Source: Xestospongia muta (Eukaryota; Porifera; Demospongiae; Haplosclerida; Petrosiidae). Taken from it: 64,000 nt of DNA. Below the pieces are notes generated by a model that was not told the origin of the DNA, ran no database searches, and was given only the letters and a program-made list of their open reading frames with translations. Of this stretch, positions 36,730-49,236 are shown in pieces (position 1 is the first letter of the stretch; each line of letters opens with the position of its first letter). Where the stretch lies: the NCBI GenBank assembly GCA_963693285.1, contig OY848918.1, positions 15,560,263 through 15,624,262 on the forward strand, given 5' to 3'. The translations under genes and the position numbers were made by a program.

Positions 36730-39700
36730 AAAAGCTCTAAACTCTTTATTTTACAGTTTTAACCTATTTAGACTACTTTATTAGTATATTTAAGACAGAT
36801 AAACTTACTAAACTCTTTAGATCAGCTTATTTAACCAGTTTTCACAGTTAATTTATAATCTTTTTTAACTTTCAAAAAGCTCTAAACTCTTTATTTTAGA
36901 GTTTTAACCTATTTAGACTACTTTATTAGTATATTTAGGGCAGATACACTTACTAAACTCTTTAGATCAGCTTATTTAACCAGTTTTCACAGTTAATTTC
37001 TAATCTTTTTTAACTTTCCAAAAGCTCTAAACTCTTTATTTTAGAGTTTTAACCTATTTAGACTACTTTATTACTATATTTAGGGCAGATACACTTACTA
37101 AACTCGTTAGATCACCTTATTTAACCAGTTTTCACAGTTAATTTCTAATCTTTTTTAACTTTCAAAAAGCTCTAAACTCTTTATTTTAGAGTTTTAACCT
37201 ATTTAGACTACTTTATTAGTATATTTAAGACAGATAAACTTACTAAACTCTTTAGATCATCTTATTTAACCAGTTTTCACAGTTAATTTCTAATCGTTTT
37301 TAACTTCAAAAAGCTCTAAACTCTTTATTTTTGAGTTTTAACCTATTTAGACTACTTTATTAGTATATTTAAGACAGATAAACTTACTAAACTCTTTAAT
37401 TCATCTTATTTAACCAGTTTTCAAGGTTAATTTCTAATCTTTTTTAACTTGAAAAAGCTCTAAACTCCTTATTTTAGAGTTTTAACCTATTTAGACTACT
37501 TTATTAGTATATTTAAGACAGATAAACTTACTAAACTCTTTAGATCAGCTTATTTAACCAGTTTTCACAGTTAATTTCTAATCTTTTTTAACTTTCAAAA
37601 AGCTCTAAACTCTTTATTTTAGAGTTTTAACCTATTTAGACTACTTTATTAGTATATTTAAGACAGATAAACTTACTAAACTCTTTAGATCAGCTTATTT
37701 AACCAGTTTTCACAGTTAATTTATAATCTTTTTTAACTTTCAAAAAGATCTAAACTCTTTATTTTGGAGTTTTAACCTATTTAGACTACTTTATTAGTAT
37801 ATTTAGGGCAGATACACTTACTAATCTCTTTAGATCAGCTTATTTAACCAGTTTTCACAGTTAATTTCTAATCTTTTTTAACTTTCAAAAAGCTCTAAAC
37901 TCTTTATTTTAGAGTTTTAACCTATTTAGACTACTTTATTAGTATATTTAAGACAGACAAACTTACTAAACTCTTTAGATCAGCTTATTTAACCAGTTTT
38001 CATAGTTAATTTCTAATCTTTTTTAACTTTCAAAAAGCTCTAAACTCTTTATTTTAGAGTTTTAACCTACTTAGACTACTTTAATAGTATATTTAAGACT
38101 GATAAACTTACTAACCTCTTCAGATCAGCTTATTTAACCAGTTTTCACAGTTAATTTCTAATCTTTTTTAACTTTCAAAAAGCTCTAAACTCTTTATTTT
38201 AGAGTTTTAACCTATTTAGACTACTTTATTAGTATATTTAAGACAGATAAACTTACTAAACTCTTTAGATCAGCTTATTTAACCAGTTTTCACAGTTAAT
38301 TTCTAATCTTTTTTAACTTTCAAAAAGCTCTAAACTCTTTAGTTTAGAGGTTTAACCTATTTAGACTACTTTATTAGTATATTTAAGACTGATAAACTTA
38401 CTAAACTCTTTAGATCAGCTTTTGTAACCAGTTACCATAGTTAATTTCTAATCTTTTTTAACTTTCAAAAAGCTCTAAACTCTTTATTTTAGAGTTATAA
38501 CCTATTTAGACTACTTTATTAGTATATTTAAGACAGATAAACTTACTAAACTCTTTAGATCAGCTTATTTAACCAGTTTTCACAGTTAATTTCTAATCTT
38601 TTTTAACTTTAAAAAAGCTCTAAACTCCTTATTTTAGAGTTTTAACCTATTTAGACTACTTTATTAGTATATTTAAGACAGATAAACTTATTAAACTCTT
38701 TAATTCATCTTATTTAACCACTTTTCACAGTTAATTTCTAATCTTTTTTAACTTCAAAAAGCTCTAAACTCCTTATTTTAGAGTTTTAACCTATTTAGAC
38801 TACTTTATTAGTATATTTAAGACAGATAAACTTACTAAACTCTTTAAATCAGCTTATTTAACCAGTTTTCACACTTAATTTCTGATCTTTTTTAACTTTC
38901 AAAAAGCTCCTAAACTCTTTATTTTAGAGTTTTAACCTATTTAGACTACTTTATTAGTATATTTAAGACAGACAAATTTACTAAACTCTTTAGATCAGCT
39001 TATTTAACCAGTTTTCACAGTTAATTTATAATCTTTTTTAACTTTCAAAAAGCTCTAAACTCTTTTTTAGAGTTTTAACCTATTTAGACGATTTTATTAG
39101 TATATTTCAGACAGATAAACGTACTAAACTCTTTAGATCAGCTTATTTAACCACTTTTCACAGTTAATTTCTAATCTTTTTTAACTTTCAAAAAGCTCTA
39201 CACTCTTTATTTTGGAGTTTTAACCTATTTAGACTACTTTATTAGTATATTTAAGACAGATAAACTTACTAAACTCTCTAATTCATCTTATTTAACCAGT
39301 TTTCACAGTTAAGTTCTAATCTTTTTTAACTTCAAAAAGCTCTAAACTCCTTATTTTAGAGTTTTAACCTATTTAGACTACTTTATTAGTATATTTAAGA
39401 CAGATAAACTTACTAAACTCTTTAAATCAGCTTATTTAACCAGTTTTCACAGTTAATTTCTAATCTTTTTTAACTTTCAAAAAGCTCTAAACTCTTTATT
39501 TTAGAGTTTTAACCTATTTAGACTACTTTATTAGTATATTTCAGACAGATAAACTTACTAAACTCTTTAGATCAGCTTATTTAACCAGTTTTCACAGTTA
39601 ATTTCTAATCTTTTTTAACTTTCAAAAAGCTCTAAACTCTTTATTTTAGAGTTTTAACCTATTTAGACTACTTTATTAGTATATTTAAGACAGATAAACT

Positions 39701-40922
39701 TACTAATCTCTTTAGATCATCTTATTTAACCAGTTTTCACAGTTAATTTCTAATCGTTTTTAACTTCAAAAAGCTCTAAACTCTTTATTTTTGAGTTTTA
39801 ACCTATTTAGACTACTTTATTAGTATATTTAAGGCAGATAAACTTACTAAACTCTTTAATTCAGCTTATTTAACCAGTTTTCAAGGTTAATTTCTAATCT
39901 TTTTTAACTTCAAAAAGCTCTAAACTCCTTATTTTAGAGTTTTAACCTATTTAGACTACTTTATTAGTATATTTAAGACAGATAAATTTACTAAACTCTT
40001 TAGATCAGCTTATTTAACCAGTTTTCACAGATAATTTATAATCTTTTTTAACTTTCAAAAAGCTCTAAACTCTTTTTTAGAGTTTTAACCTATTTAGACG
40101 ATTTTATTAGTATATTTCAGACAGATAAACGTACTAAACTCTTTAGATCAGCTTATTTAACCACTTTTCACAGTTAATTTCTAATCTTTTTTAACTTTCA
40201 AAAAGATCTAAACTCTTTATTTTGGAGTTTTAACCTATTTAGACTACTTTATTAGTATATTTAAGACAGATAAACTTACTAAACTCTCTAATTCATCTTA
40301 TTTAACCAGTTTTCACAGTTAAGTTCTAATCTTTTTTAACTTCAAAAAGCTCTAAACTCCTTATTTTAGAGTTTTAACCTATTTAGACTACTTTATTAGT
40401 ATATTTAAGACAGATAAACTTACTAAACTCTTTAAATCAGCTTATTTAACCAGTTTTCACAGTTAATTTCTAATCTTTTTTAACTTTCAAAAAGCTCTAA
40501 ACTCTTTATTTTAGAGTTTTAACCTATTTAGACTACTTTATTAGTATATTTCAGACAGATAAACTTACTAAACTCTTTAGATCAGCTTATTTAACCAGTT
40601 TTCACAGTTAATTTCTAGTCTTTTTTAACTTTCAAAAAGCTCTAAACTCTTTATTTTAGAGTTTTAACCTATTTAGACTACTTTATTAGTATATTTAAGA
40701 CAGATAAACTTACTAAACTCTTTAGATCATCTTATTTAACCAGTTTTCACAGTTAATTTCTAATCGTTTTTAACTTCAAAAAGCTCTAAACTCTTTATTT
40801 TTGAGTTTTAACCTATTTAGACTACTTTATTAGTATATTTAAGACAGATAAACTTACTAAACTCTTTAATTCATCTTATTTAACCAGTTTTCAAGGTTAA
40901 TTTCTAATCTTTTTTAACTTCA
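36730..40922. repeat. Higher-order unit X1 (about 29 monomers, 4,193 bp)
   Basis: The unit runs from a monomer with 'attttacagtttt' (36,748) to just before the same word at 40,941. Marks in order: 'ctttccaaaagc', 'actcgttagatcacc', 'aatcgtttttaac', 'ttaacttgaaaaag', the 'gatctaaac'/'agggcagatacac' cassette (37,747), 'ctaacctcttcag' (about 38,111), 'agcttttgtaacc' (38,417), 'ctgatc' with 'gctcctaaac' (about 38,883), and a 7-monomer block starting at 'tcttttttagag' (39,061) that begins again at 40,071. Every one of these recurs at offset 4,193 in X2. Confidence 0.92.
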
Positions 40923-43900
40923 AAAAGCTCTAAACTCTTTATTTTACAGTTTTAACCTATTTAGACTACTTTATTAGTATATTTAAGACAGATAAACTTA
41001 CTAAACTCTTTAGATCAGCTTATTTAACCAGTTTTCACAGTTAATTTATAATCTTTTTTAACTTTCAAAAAGCTCTAAACTCTTTATTTTAGAGTTTTAA
41101 CCTATTTAGACTACTTTATTAGTATATTTAGGGCAGATACACTTACTAAACTCTTTAGATCAGCTTATTTAACCAGTTTTCACAGTTAATTTCTAATCTT
41201 TTTTAACTTTCCAAAAGCTCTAAACTCTTTATTTTAGAGTTTTAACCTATTTAGACTACTTTATTACTATATTTAGGGCAGATACACTTACTAAACTCGT
41301 TAGATCACCTTATTTAACCAGTTTTCACAGTTAATTTCTAATCTTTTTTAACTTTCAAAAAGCTCTAAACTCTTTATTTTAGAGTTTTAACCTATTTAGA
41401 CTACTTTATTAGTATATTTAAGACAGATAAACTTACTAAACTCTTTAGATCATCTTATTTAACCAGTTTTCACAGTTAATTTCTAATCGTTTTTAACTTC
41501 AAAAAGCTCTAAACTCTTTATTTTTGAGTTTTAACCTATTTAGACTACTTTATTAGTATATTTAAGACAGATAAACTTACTAAACTCTTTAATTCATCTT
41601 ATTTAACCAGTTTTCAAGGTTAATTTCTAATCTTTTTTAACTTGAAAAAGCTCTAAACTCCTTATTTTAGAGTTTTAACCTATTTAGACTACTTTATTAG
41701 TATATTTAAGACAGATAAACTTACTAAACTCTTTAGATCAGCTTATTTAACCAGTTTTCACAGTTAATTTCTAATCTTTTTTAACTTTCAAAAAGCTCTA
41801 AACTCTTTATTTTAGAGTTTTAACCTATTTAGACTACTTTATTAGTATATTTAAGACAGATAAACTTACTAAACTCTTTAGATCAGCTTATTTAACCAGT
41901 TTTCACAGTTAATTTATAATCTTTTTTAACTTTCAAAAAGATCTAAACTCTTTATTTTGGAGTTTTAACCTATTTAGACTACTTTATTAGTATATTTAGG
42001 GCAGATACACTTACTAATCTCTTTAGATCAGCTTATTTAACCAGTTTTCACAGTTAATTTCTAATCTTTTTTAACTTTCAAAAAGCTCTAAACTCTTTAT
42101 TTTAGAGTTTTAACCTATTTAGACTACTTTATTAGTATATTTAAGACAGACAAACTTACTAAACTCTTTAGATCAGCTTATTTAACCAGTTTTCATAGTT
42201 AATTTCTAATCTTTTTTAACTTTCAAAAAGCTCTAAACTCTTTATTTTAGAGTTTTAACCTACTTAGACTACTTTAATAGTATATTTAAGACTGATAAAC
42301 TTACTAACCTCTTCAGATCAGCTTATTTAACCAGTTTTCACAGTTAATTTCTAATCTTTTTTAACTTTCAAAAAGCTCTAAACTCTTTATTTTAGAGTTT
42401 TAACCTATTTAGACTACTTTATTAGTATATTTAAGACAGATAAACTTACTAAACTCTTTAGATCAGCTTATTTAACCAGTTTTCACAGTTAATTTCTAAT
42501 CTTTTTTAACTTTCAAAAAGCTCTAAACTCTTTAGTTTAGAGGTTTAACCTATTTAGACTACTTTATTAGTATATTTAAGACTGATAAACTTACTAAACT
42601 CTTTAGATCAGCTTTTGTAACCAGTTACCATAGTTAATTTCTAATCTTTTTTAACTTTCAAAAAGCTCTAAACTCTTTATTTTAGAGTTATAACCTATTT
42701 AGACTACTTTATTAGTATATTTAAGACAGATAAACTTACTAAACTCTTTAGATCAGCTTATTTAACCAGTTTTCACAGTTAATTTCTAATCTTTTTTAAC
42801 TTTAAAAAAGCTCTAAACTCCTTATTTTAGAGTTTTAACCTATTTAGACTACTTTATTAGTATATTTAAGACAGATAAACTTATTAAACTCTTTAATTCA
42901 TCTTATTTAACCACTTTTCACAGTTAATTTCTAATCTTTTTTAACTTCAAAAAGCTCTAAACTCCTTATTTTAGAGTTTTAACCTATTTAGACTACTTTA
43001 TTAGTATATTTAAGACAGATAAACTTACTAAACTCTTTAAATCAGCTTATTTAACCAGTTTTCACACTTAATTTCTGATCTTTTTTAACTTTCAAAAAGC
43101 TCCTAAACTCTTTATTTTAGAGTTTTAACCTATTTAGACTACTTTATTAGTATATTTAAGACAGACAAATTTACTAAACTCTTTAGATCAGCTTATTTAA
43201 CCAGTTTTCACAGTTAATTTATAATCTTTTTTAACTTTCAAAAAGCTCTAAACTCTTTTTTAGAGTTTTAACCTATTTAGACGATTTTATTAGTATATTT
43301 CAGACAGATAAACGTACTAAACTCTTTAGATCAGCTTATTTAACCACTTTTCACAGTTAATTTCTAATCTTTTTTAACTTTCAAAAAGCTCTACACTCTT
43401 TATTTTGGAGTTTTAACCTATTTAGACTACTTTATTAGTATATTTAAGACAGATAAACTTACTAAACTCTCTAATTCATCTTATTTAACCAGTTTTCACA
43501 GTTAAGTTCTAATCTTTTTTAACTTCAAAAAGCTCTAAACTCCTTATTTTAGAGTTTTAACCTATTTAGACTACTTTATTAGTATATTTAAGACAGATAA
43601 ACTTACTAAACTCTTTAAATCAGCTTATTTAACCAGTTTTCACAGTTAATTTCTAATCTTTTTTAACTTTCAAAAAGCTCTAAACTCTTTATTTTAGAGT
43701 TTTAACCTATTTAGACTACTTTATTAGTATATTTCAGACAGATAAACTTACTAAACTCTTTAGATCAGCTTATTTAACCAGTTTTCACAGTTAATTTCTA
43801 ATCTTTTTTAACTTTCAAAAAGCTCTAAACTCTTTATTTTAGAGTTTTAACCTATTTAGACTACTTTATTAGTATATTTAAGACAGATAAACTTACTAAT

Positions 43901-45115
43901 CTCTTTAGATCATCTTATTTAACCAGTTTTCACAGTTAATTTCTAATCGTTTTTAACTTCAAAAAGCTCTAAACTCTTTATTTTTGAGTTTTAACCTATT
44001 TAGACTACTTTATTAGTATATTTAAGGCAGATAAACTTACTAAACTCTTTAATTCAGCTTATTTAACCAGTTTTCAAGGTTAATTTCTAATCTTTTTTAA
44101 CTTCAAAAAGCTCTAAACTCCTTATTTTAGAGTTTTAACCTATTTAGACTACTTTATTAGTATATTTAAGACAGATAAATTTACTAAACTCTTTAGATCA
44201 GCTTATTTAACCAGTTTTCACAGATAATTTATAATCTTTTTTAACTTTCAAAAAGCTCTAAACTCTTTTTTAGAGTTTTAACCTATTTAGACGATTTTAT
44301 TAGTATATTTCAGACAGATAAACGTACTAAACTCTTTAGATCAGCTTATTTAACCACTTTTCACAGTTAATTTCTAATCTTTTTTAACTTTCAAAAAGAT
44401 CTAAACTCTTTATTTTGGAGTTTTAACCTATTTAGACTACTTTATTAGTATATTTAAGACAGATAAACTTACTAAACTCTCTAATTCATCTTATTTAACC
44501 AGTTTTCACAGTTAAGTTCTAATCTTTTTTAACTTCAAAAAGCTCTAAACTCCTTATTTTAGAGTTTTAACCTATTTAGACTACTTTATTAGTATATTTA
44601 AGACAGATAAACTTACTAAACTCTTTAAATCAGCTTATTTAACCAGTTTTCACAGTTAATTTCTAATCTTTTTTAACTTTCAAAAAGCTCTAAACTCTTT
44701 ATTTTAGAGTTTTAACCTATTTAGACTACTTTATTAGTATATTTAAGACAGATAAACTTACTAAACTCTTTAGATCAGCTTATTTAACCAGTTTTCACAG
44801 TTAATTTCTAGTCTTTTTTAACTTTCAAAAAGCTCTAAACTCTTTATTTTAGAGTTTTAACCTATTTAGACTACTTTATTAGTATATTTAAGACAGATAA
44901 ACTTACTAAACTCTTTAGATCATCTTATTTAACCAGTTTTCACAGTTAATTTCTAATCGTTTTTAACTTCAAAAAGCTCTAAACTCTTTATTTTTGAGTT
45001 TTAACCTATTTAGACTACTTTATTAGTATATTTAAGACAGATAAACTTACTAAACTCTTTAATTCATCTTATTTAACCAGTTTTCAAGGTTAATTTCTAA
45101 TCTTTTTTAACTTCA
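40923..45115. repeat. Higher-order unit X2, near-perfect copy of X1
   Basis: This is a tandem copy of X1 at offset 4,193. Reading the marker positions and the sequence between them, the only substitution I noticed is at 40,552 (c, in 'atttcagacag') against 44,745 (a, in 'atttaagacag'). Identity is therefore close to 99.9% or higher, which implies a very recent duplication or homogenisation, or an assembly effect. Directly after 45,115 the array continues with the rest of a 7-monomer block rather than with a third full unit. Confidence 0.92.
43254..44263. repeat. 7-monomer sub-unit, copy 1 (1,010 bp)
   Basis: It starts at 'tcttttttagag', a monomer that has lost 3 bases. It continues through 'gacgattttattag', 'atttcagacagataaacg', 'ttttggag', 'ctctctaattcatc', 'cagttaagttc', 'tttaaatcagc', 'aatcgtttttaac' and 'tcaaggttaa'. 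The same chain starts again at 44,264. The equivalent pair in X1 is at 39,061 and 40,071. The monomer that lost bases gives each unit a length of 1,010 rather than 7 x 145 = 1,015. Confidence 0.85.
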
Positions 45116-45272
45116 AAAAGCTCTAAACTCCTTATTTTAGAGTTTTAACCTATTTAGACTCTTTATTAGTATATTTAAGACAGATAAATTTACTAAACTC
45201 TTTAGATCAGCTTATTTAACCAGTTTTCACAGTTAATTTATAATCTTTTTTAACTTTCAAAAAGCTCTAAAC
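44264..45272. repeat. 7-monomer sub-unit, copy 2 (1,009 bp)
   Basis: Second tandem copy of the 1,010-bp chain. 'tcttttttagag' returns once more at 45,273, so a third copy begins there. The third keeps only about the first four monomers ('gacgatttt', 'ttttggag', 'taattcatc', 'cagttaagttc') before passing into near-consensus sequence. One base shorter than copy 1: the monomer near 45,160 has 'gactctttattag', losing two bases of 'gactactttattag', and other small indels offset part of this. Confidence 0.8.
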
Positions 45273-48200
45273 TCTTTTTTAGAGTTTTAACCTATTTAGA
45301 CGATTTTATTAGTATATTTCAGACAGATAAACGTACTAAACTCTTTAGATCAGCTTATTCAACCACTTTTCACAGTTAATTTCTAATCTTTTTTAACTTT
45401 CAAAAAGCTCTAAACTCTTTATTTTGGAGTTTTAACCTATTTAGACTACTTTATTAGTATATTTAAGACAGATAAACTTACTAAACTCTTTAATTCATCT
45501 TATTTAACCAGTTTTCACAGTTAAGTTCTAATCTTTTTTAACTTCAAAAAGCTCTAAACTCCTTATTTTAGAGTTTTAACCTATTTAGACTACTTTATTA
45601 GTATATTTAAGACAGATAAACGTACTAAACTCTTTAAACCAGCTTATTTAACCAGTTTTCACAGTTAATTTCTAATCTTTTTTAACTTTCAAAAAGCTCT
45701 AAACTCTTTATTTTAGAGTTTTAACCTATTTAGACTACTTTATTAGTATATTTAAGACAGATAAACTTACTAAACTCTTTAGATCAGCTTATTTAACCAG
45801 ATTTCACAGTTAATTTCTAATCTTTTTTAACTTTCAAAAAGCTCTAAACTCTTTATTTTAGAGTTTTAACCTATTTAGACTACTTTATTAGTATATTTCA
45901 GACAGATAAACTTACTAAACTCTTTAGATCAGCTTATTTAACCAGTTTTCACAGTTAATTTCTAATCTTTTTTAACTTTCAAAAAGCTCTAAACTCTTTA
46001 TTTTGGAGTTTTAACCTATTTAGACTACTTTATTAGTATATTTAAGACAGATAAACTTACTAAACTCTTTAGATCAGCTTATTAAACCATTTTTCACAGT
46101 CAATTTCTAATCTTTTTTAACTTTCAAATGGCTCTAAACTCTTTATTTTAGAGTTTTAACCTATTTAGACTACTTTATTCGTATATTTAAGACAGATAAA
46201 CTTACTAAACTCTTTAGATCAGCTTATTTAACCAGTTTTCACAGTTAATTTCTAATCTTTTTTAACTTTCAAAAAGCTCTAAACTCTTTATTTTAGAGTT
46301 TTAACCTATTTAGACTACTTTATTAGTATATTTAAGACAGATAAACTTACTAAACTCTTTAGATCAGCTTATTTAACCAGTTTTCACAGTTAATTTCTAA
46401 TCTTTTTTAACTTTCAAAAAGCTCTAAACTCTTTATTTTAGAGTTTTAACGTATTTAGACTGTTTTGTTAGTATATTTCAGACAGATAAACGTACTAAAC
46501 TCTTTAGATCAGCTTATTTAACCACTTTTCACTGTTAATTTCTAATCTTTTTTAACTTTCAAAAATCTCTAAACTCTTTATTTTGGAGTTTTAACCTATT
46601 TAGACTACTTTATTAGTATTTTTAAGACAGATAAACTTACTAAACTCTTTAGATCAGCTTATTTAACTATTTTTCACAGTCAATTTCTAATCTTTTTTAA
46701 CTTTCAAAAAGCTCTAAACTCTTTATTTTAGAGTTTTAACCTATTTAGACTACTTTATTAGTATATTTATGACAGATAAACTTACTAAACTCTTTAGATC
46801 AGCTTATTTAACCAGTTTTCACAGTTAATTTATAATCTTTTTTAACTTTCAAAAAGATCTAAACACTTCATTTAGGAGTTTTAACCTATTTAGACTACTT
46901 TATTAGTATATTTAGGGCAGGTACACTTACTAATCTCTTTAGATCAGCTTATTTAACCAGTTTTCACAGTTAATTTCTAATCTTTTTTAACTTTCAAAAA
47001 GCTCTAAACTCTTTATTTTAGAGTTTTAACCTATTTAGACTACTTTATTAGTATATTTAAGACAGATAAACTTACTAAACTCTTTAGATCAGCTTATTTA
47101 ACCAGTTTTCACAGTTAATTTATAATCTTTTTTAACTTTCAAAAAGCTCTAAACTCTTTATTTTAGAGTTTTAACCTATTTAGACTACTTTATTAGTATA
47201 TTTAAGACAGATAAACGTACTAAACTCTTTAGATCAGCTTATTTAACCAGTTTTCACAGTTAATTTCTAATCTTTTTTAACTTTCAAAAAGCTCTAAACT
47301 CTTTATTTTAGAGTTTTAACCTATTTAGACTACTTTATTAGTATATTTAAGACAGATAAACTAACTAAATTCTTTAGATCAGCTTATTTAACCAGTTTTC
47401 ACAGTTAATTTATAATCTTTTTTAACTTTCAAAAAGCTCTAAACTCTTTATTTTAGAGTTTTAACCTATTTAGACTACTTTATTAGTATATTTCAGATAG
47501 ATAAACTTACTAAACTCTTTAGATCAGCTTATTTAATCAGTTTTCACAGTTAATTTCTAATCTTTTTTAACTTTCAAAAAGCTCTAACCTCTTTATTTTG
47601 GAGTTTTAACCTATTTAGACTACTTTATTAGTATATTTAAGACAGATAAACTTACTAAACTCTTTAGATCAGCTTATTTAACCATTTTTTACAGTCAATT
47701 TCTAATCTTTTTTAACTTTCAAAAAGCTCTAAACTCTTTATTTTAGAGTTTTAACCTATTTAGACTACTTTATTAGTATATTTCAGACAGATAAACTTAC
47801 TAAACTCTTTAGATCAGCTTATTTAACTAGTTTTCACAGTTAATTTCTAATCTTTTTTAACTTTCAAAAAGCTCTAAACTCTTTATTTTAGAGTTTTAAC
47901 CTATTTAGACTACTTTATTAGTATATTTAAGACAGATAAACTTACTAAACTCTTTAGATCACCTTATTTAACCAGTTTTCACAGTTAATTTCTAATCTTT
48001 TTTAACTTTCAAAAAAGCTCTAAACTCTTTATTTTGGTGTTTTAACCTATTTAGACTAGTTTATTAGTATATTTAAGACAGATAAACTTACTAAACTCTT
48101 TAGATCAGCTTATTTAACCAGTTTTCACAGTTAATTTATAATCCTTTTTATCTTTGAAAAAGATCTAAACTCTTTATTTTGGAGTTTTAACCTATTTAGA

Positions 48201-49236
48201 CTACTTTATTAGTATATTTAGGGCAGATAAACTTACTAAACCCTTTAGATCAGCTTATTTAACCAGTTTTCACAGTTAATTTCTAATCTTTTTTAACTTT
48301 CAAAAAGCTCTAAACTCTTTATTTTAGAGTTTTAACCTATTTAGACTACTTTATTAGTATATTTAAGACAGATAAACGTACTAAACTCTTTAGATCAGCT
48401 TATTTAACCAGTTTTCACAGTTAATTTCTAATCTTTTTTAACTTTCAAAAAGCTCTAAACTCTTTATTTTAGAGTTTTAACCTATTTAGACTACTTTATT
48501 AGTATATTTCAGACAGATAAACTTACTAAACTCTTTAGATCAGCTTATTTAACTAGTTTTCACAGTTAATTTCTAATCTTTTTTAACTTTCAAAAAGCTC
48601 TAAACTCTTTATTTTAGAGTTTTAACCTATTTAGACTACTTTATTAGTATATTTAAGACAGATAAACTTACTAAACTCTTTAGATCAGCTTATTTAACCA
48701 GTTTTCACAGTTAATTTCTAATCTTTTTTAACTTTCAAAAAAGCTCTAAACTCTTTATTTTGGTGTTTTAACCTATTTAGACTAGTTTATTAGTATATTT
48801 AAGACTGATAAACTTACTAAACTCTTTAGATCAGCTTATTTAACCAGTTTTCACAGTTAATTGATAATCTTTTTTATCTTTCAAAAAGATCTAAACTCTT
48901 TATTTTGGAGTTTTAACCTATTTAGACTACTTTATTAGTATATTTAGGGTAGATACACTTACTAAACTCTTTAGATCAGCTTATTTAACCAGTTTTCACA
49001 GTTAATTTCTAATCTTTTTTAACTTTCAAAAAGATCTAAACTCTTTATTTTGGAGTTTTAACCTATTTAGACTACTTTATTACTATATTTAGGGCAGATA
49101 CACTTACTAAACTCTTTAGATCAGCTTATTTAACCAGTTTTCACAGTTAATTTCTAATCTTTTTTAACTTTCAAAAAGCTCTAAACTCTTTATTTTAGAG
49201 TTTTAACCTATTTAGACTACTTTATTAGTATATTTA
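45116..49236. repeat. Mixed near-consensus stretch (about 28 monomers)
   Basis: Most monomers differ from consensus at only a few bases. Marks include a late, diverged relative of the 'gacgatttt' monomer ('gactgttttgttag' near 46,459), 'cttt.caaatggctc' near 46,122, the cassette start 'aaagatct' at 46,856, 48,162, 48,888 and 49,033, and 'ttttggtgttttaacc' near 48,032 and 48,760. Those last two, together with 'gactagttt', form a short duplication about 725-730 bp (5 monomers) apart. No long unit dominates and no gene is present. Confidence 0.8.
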
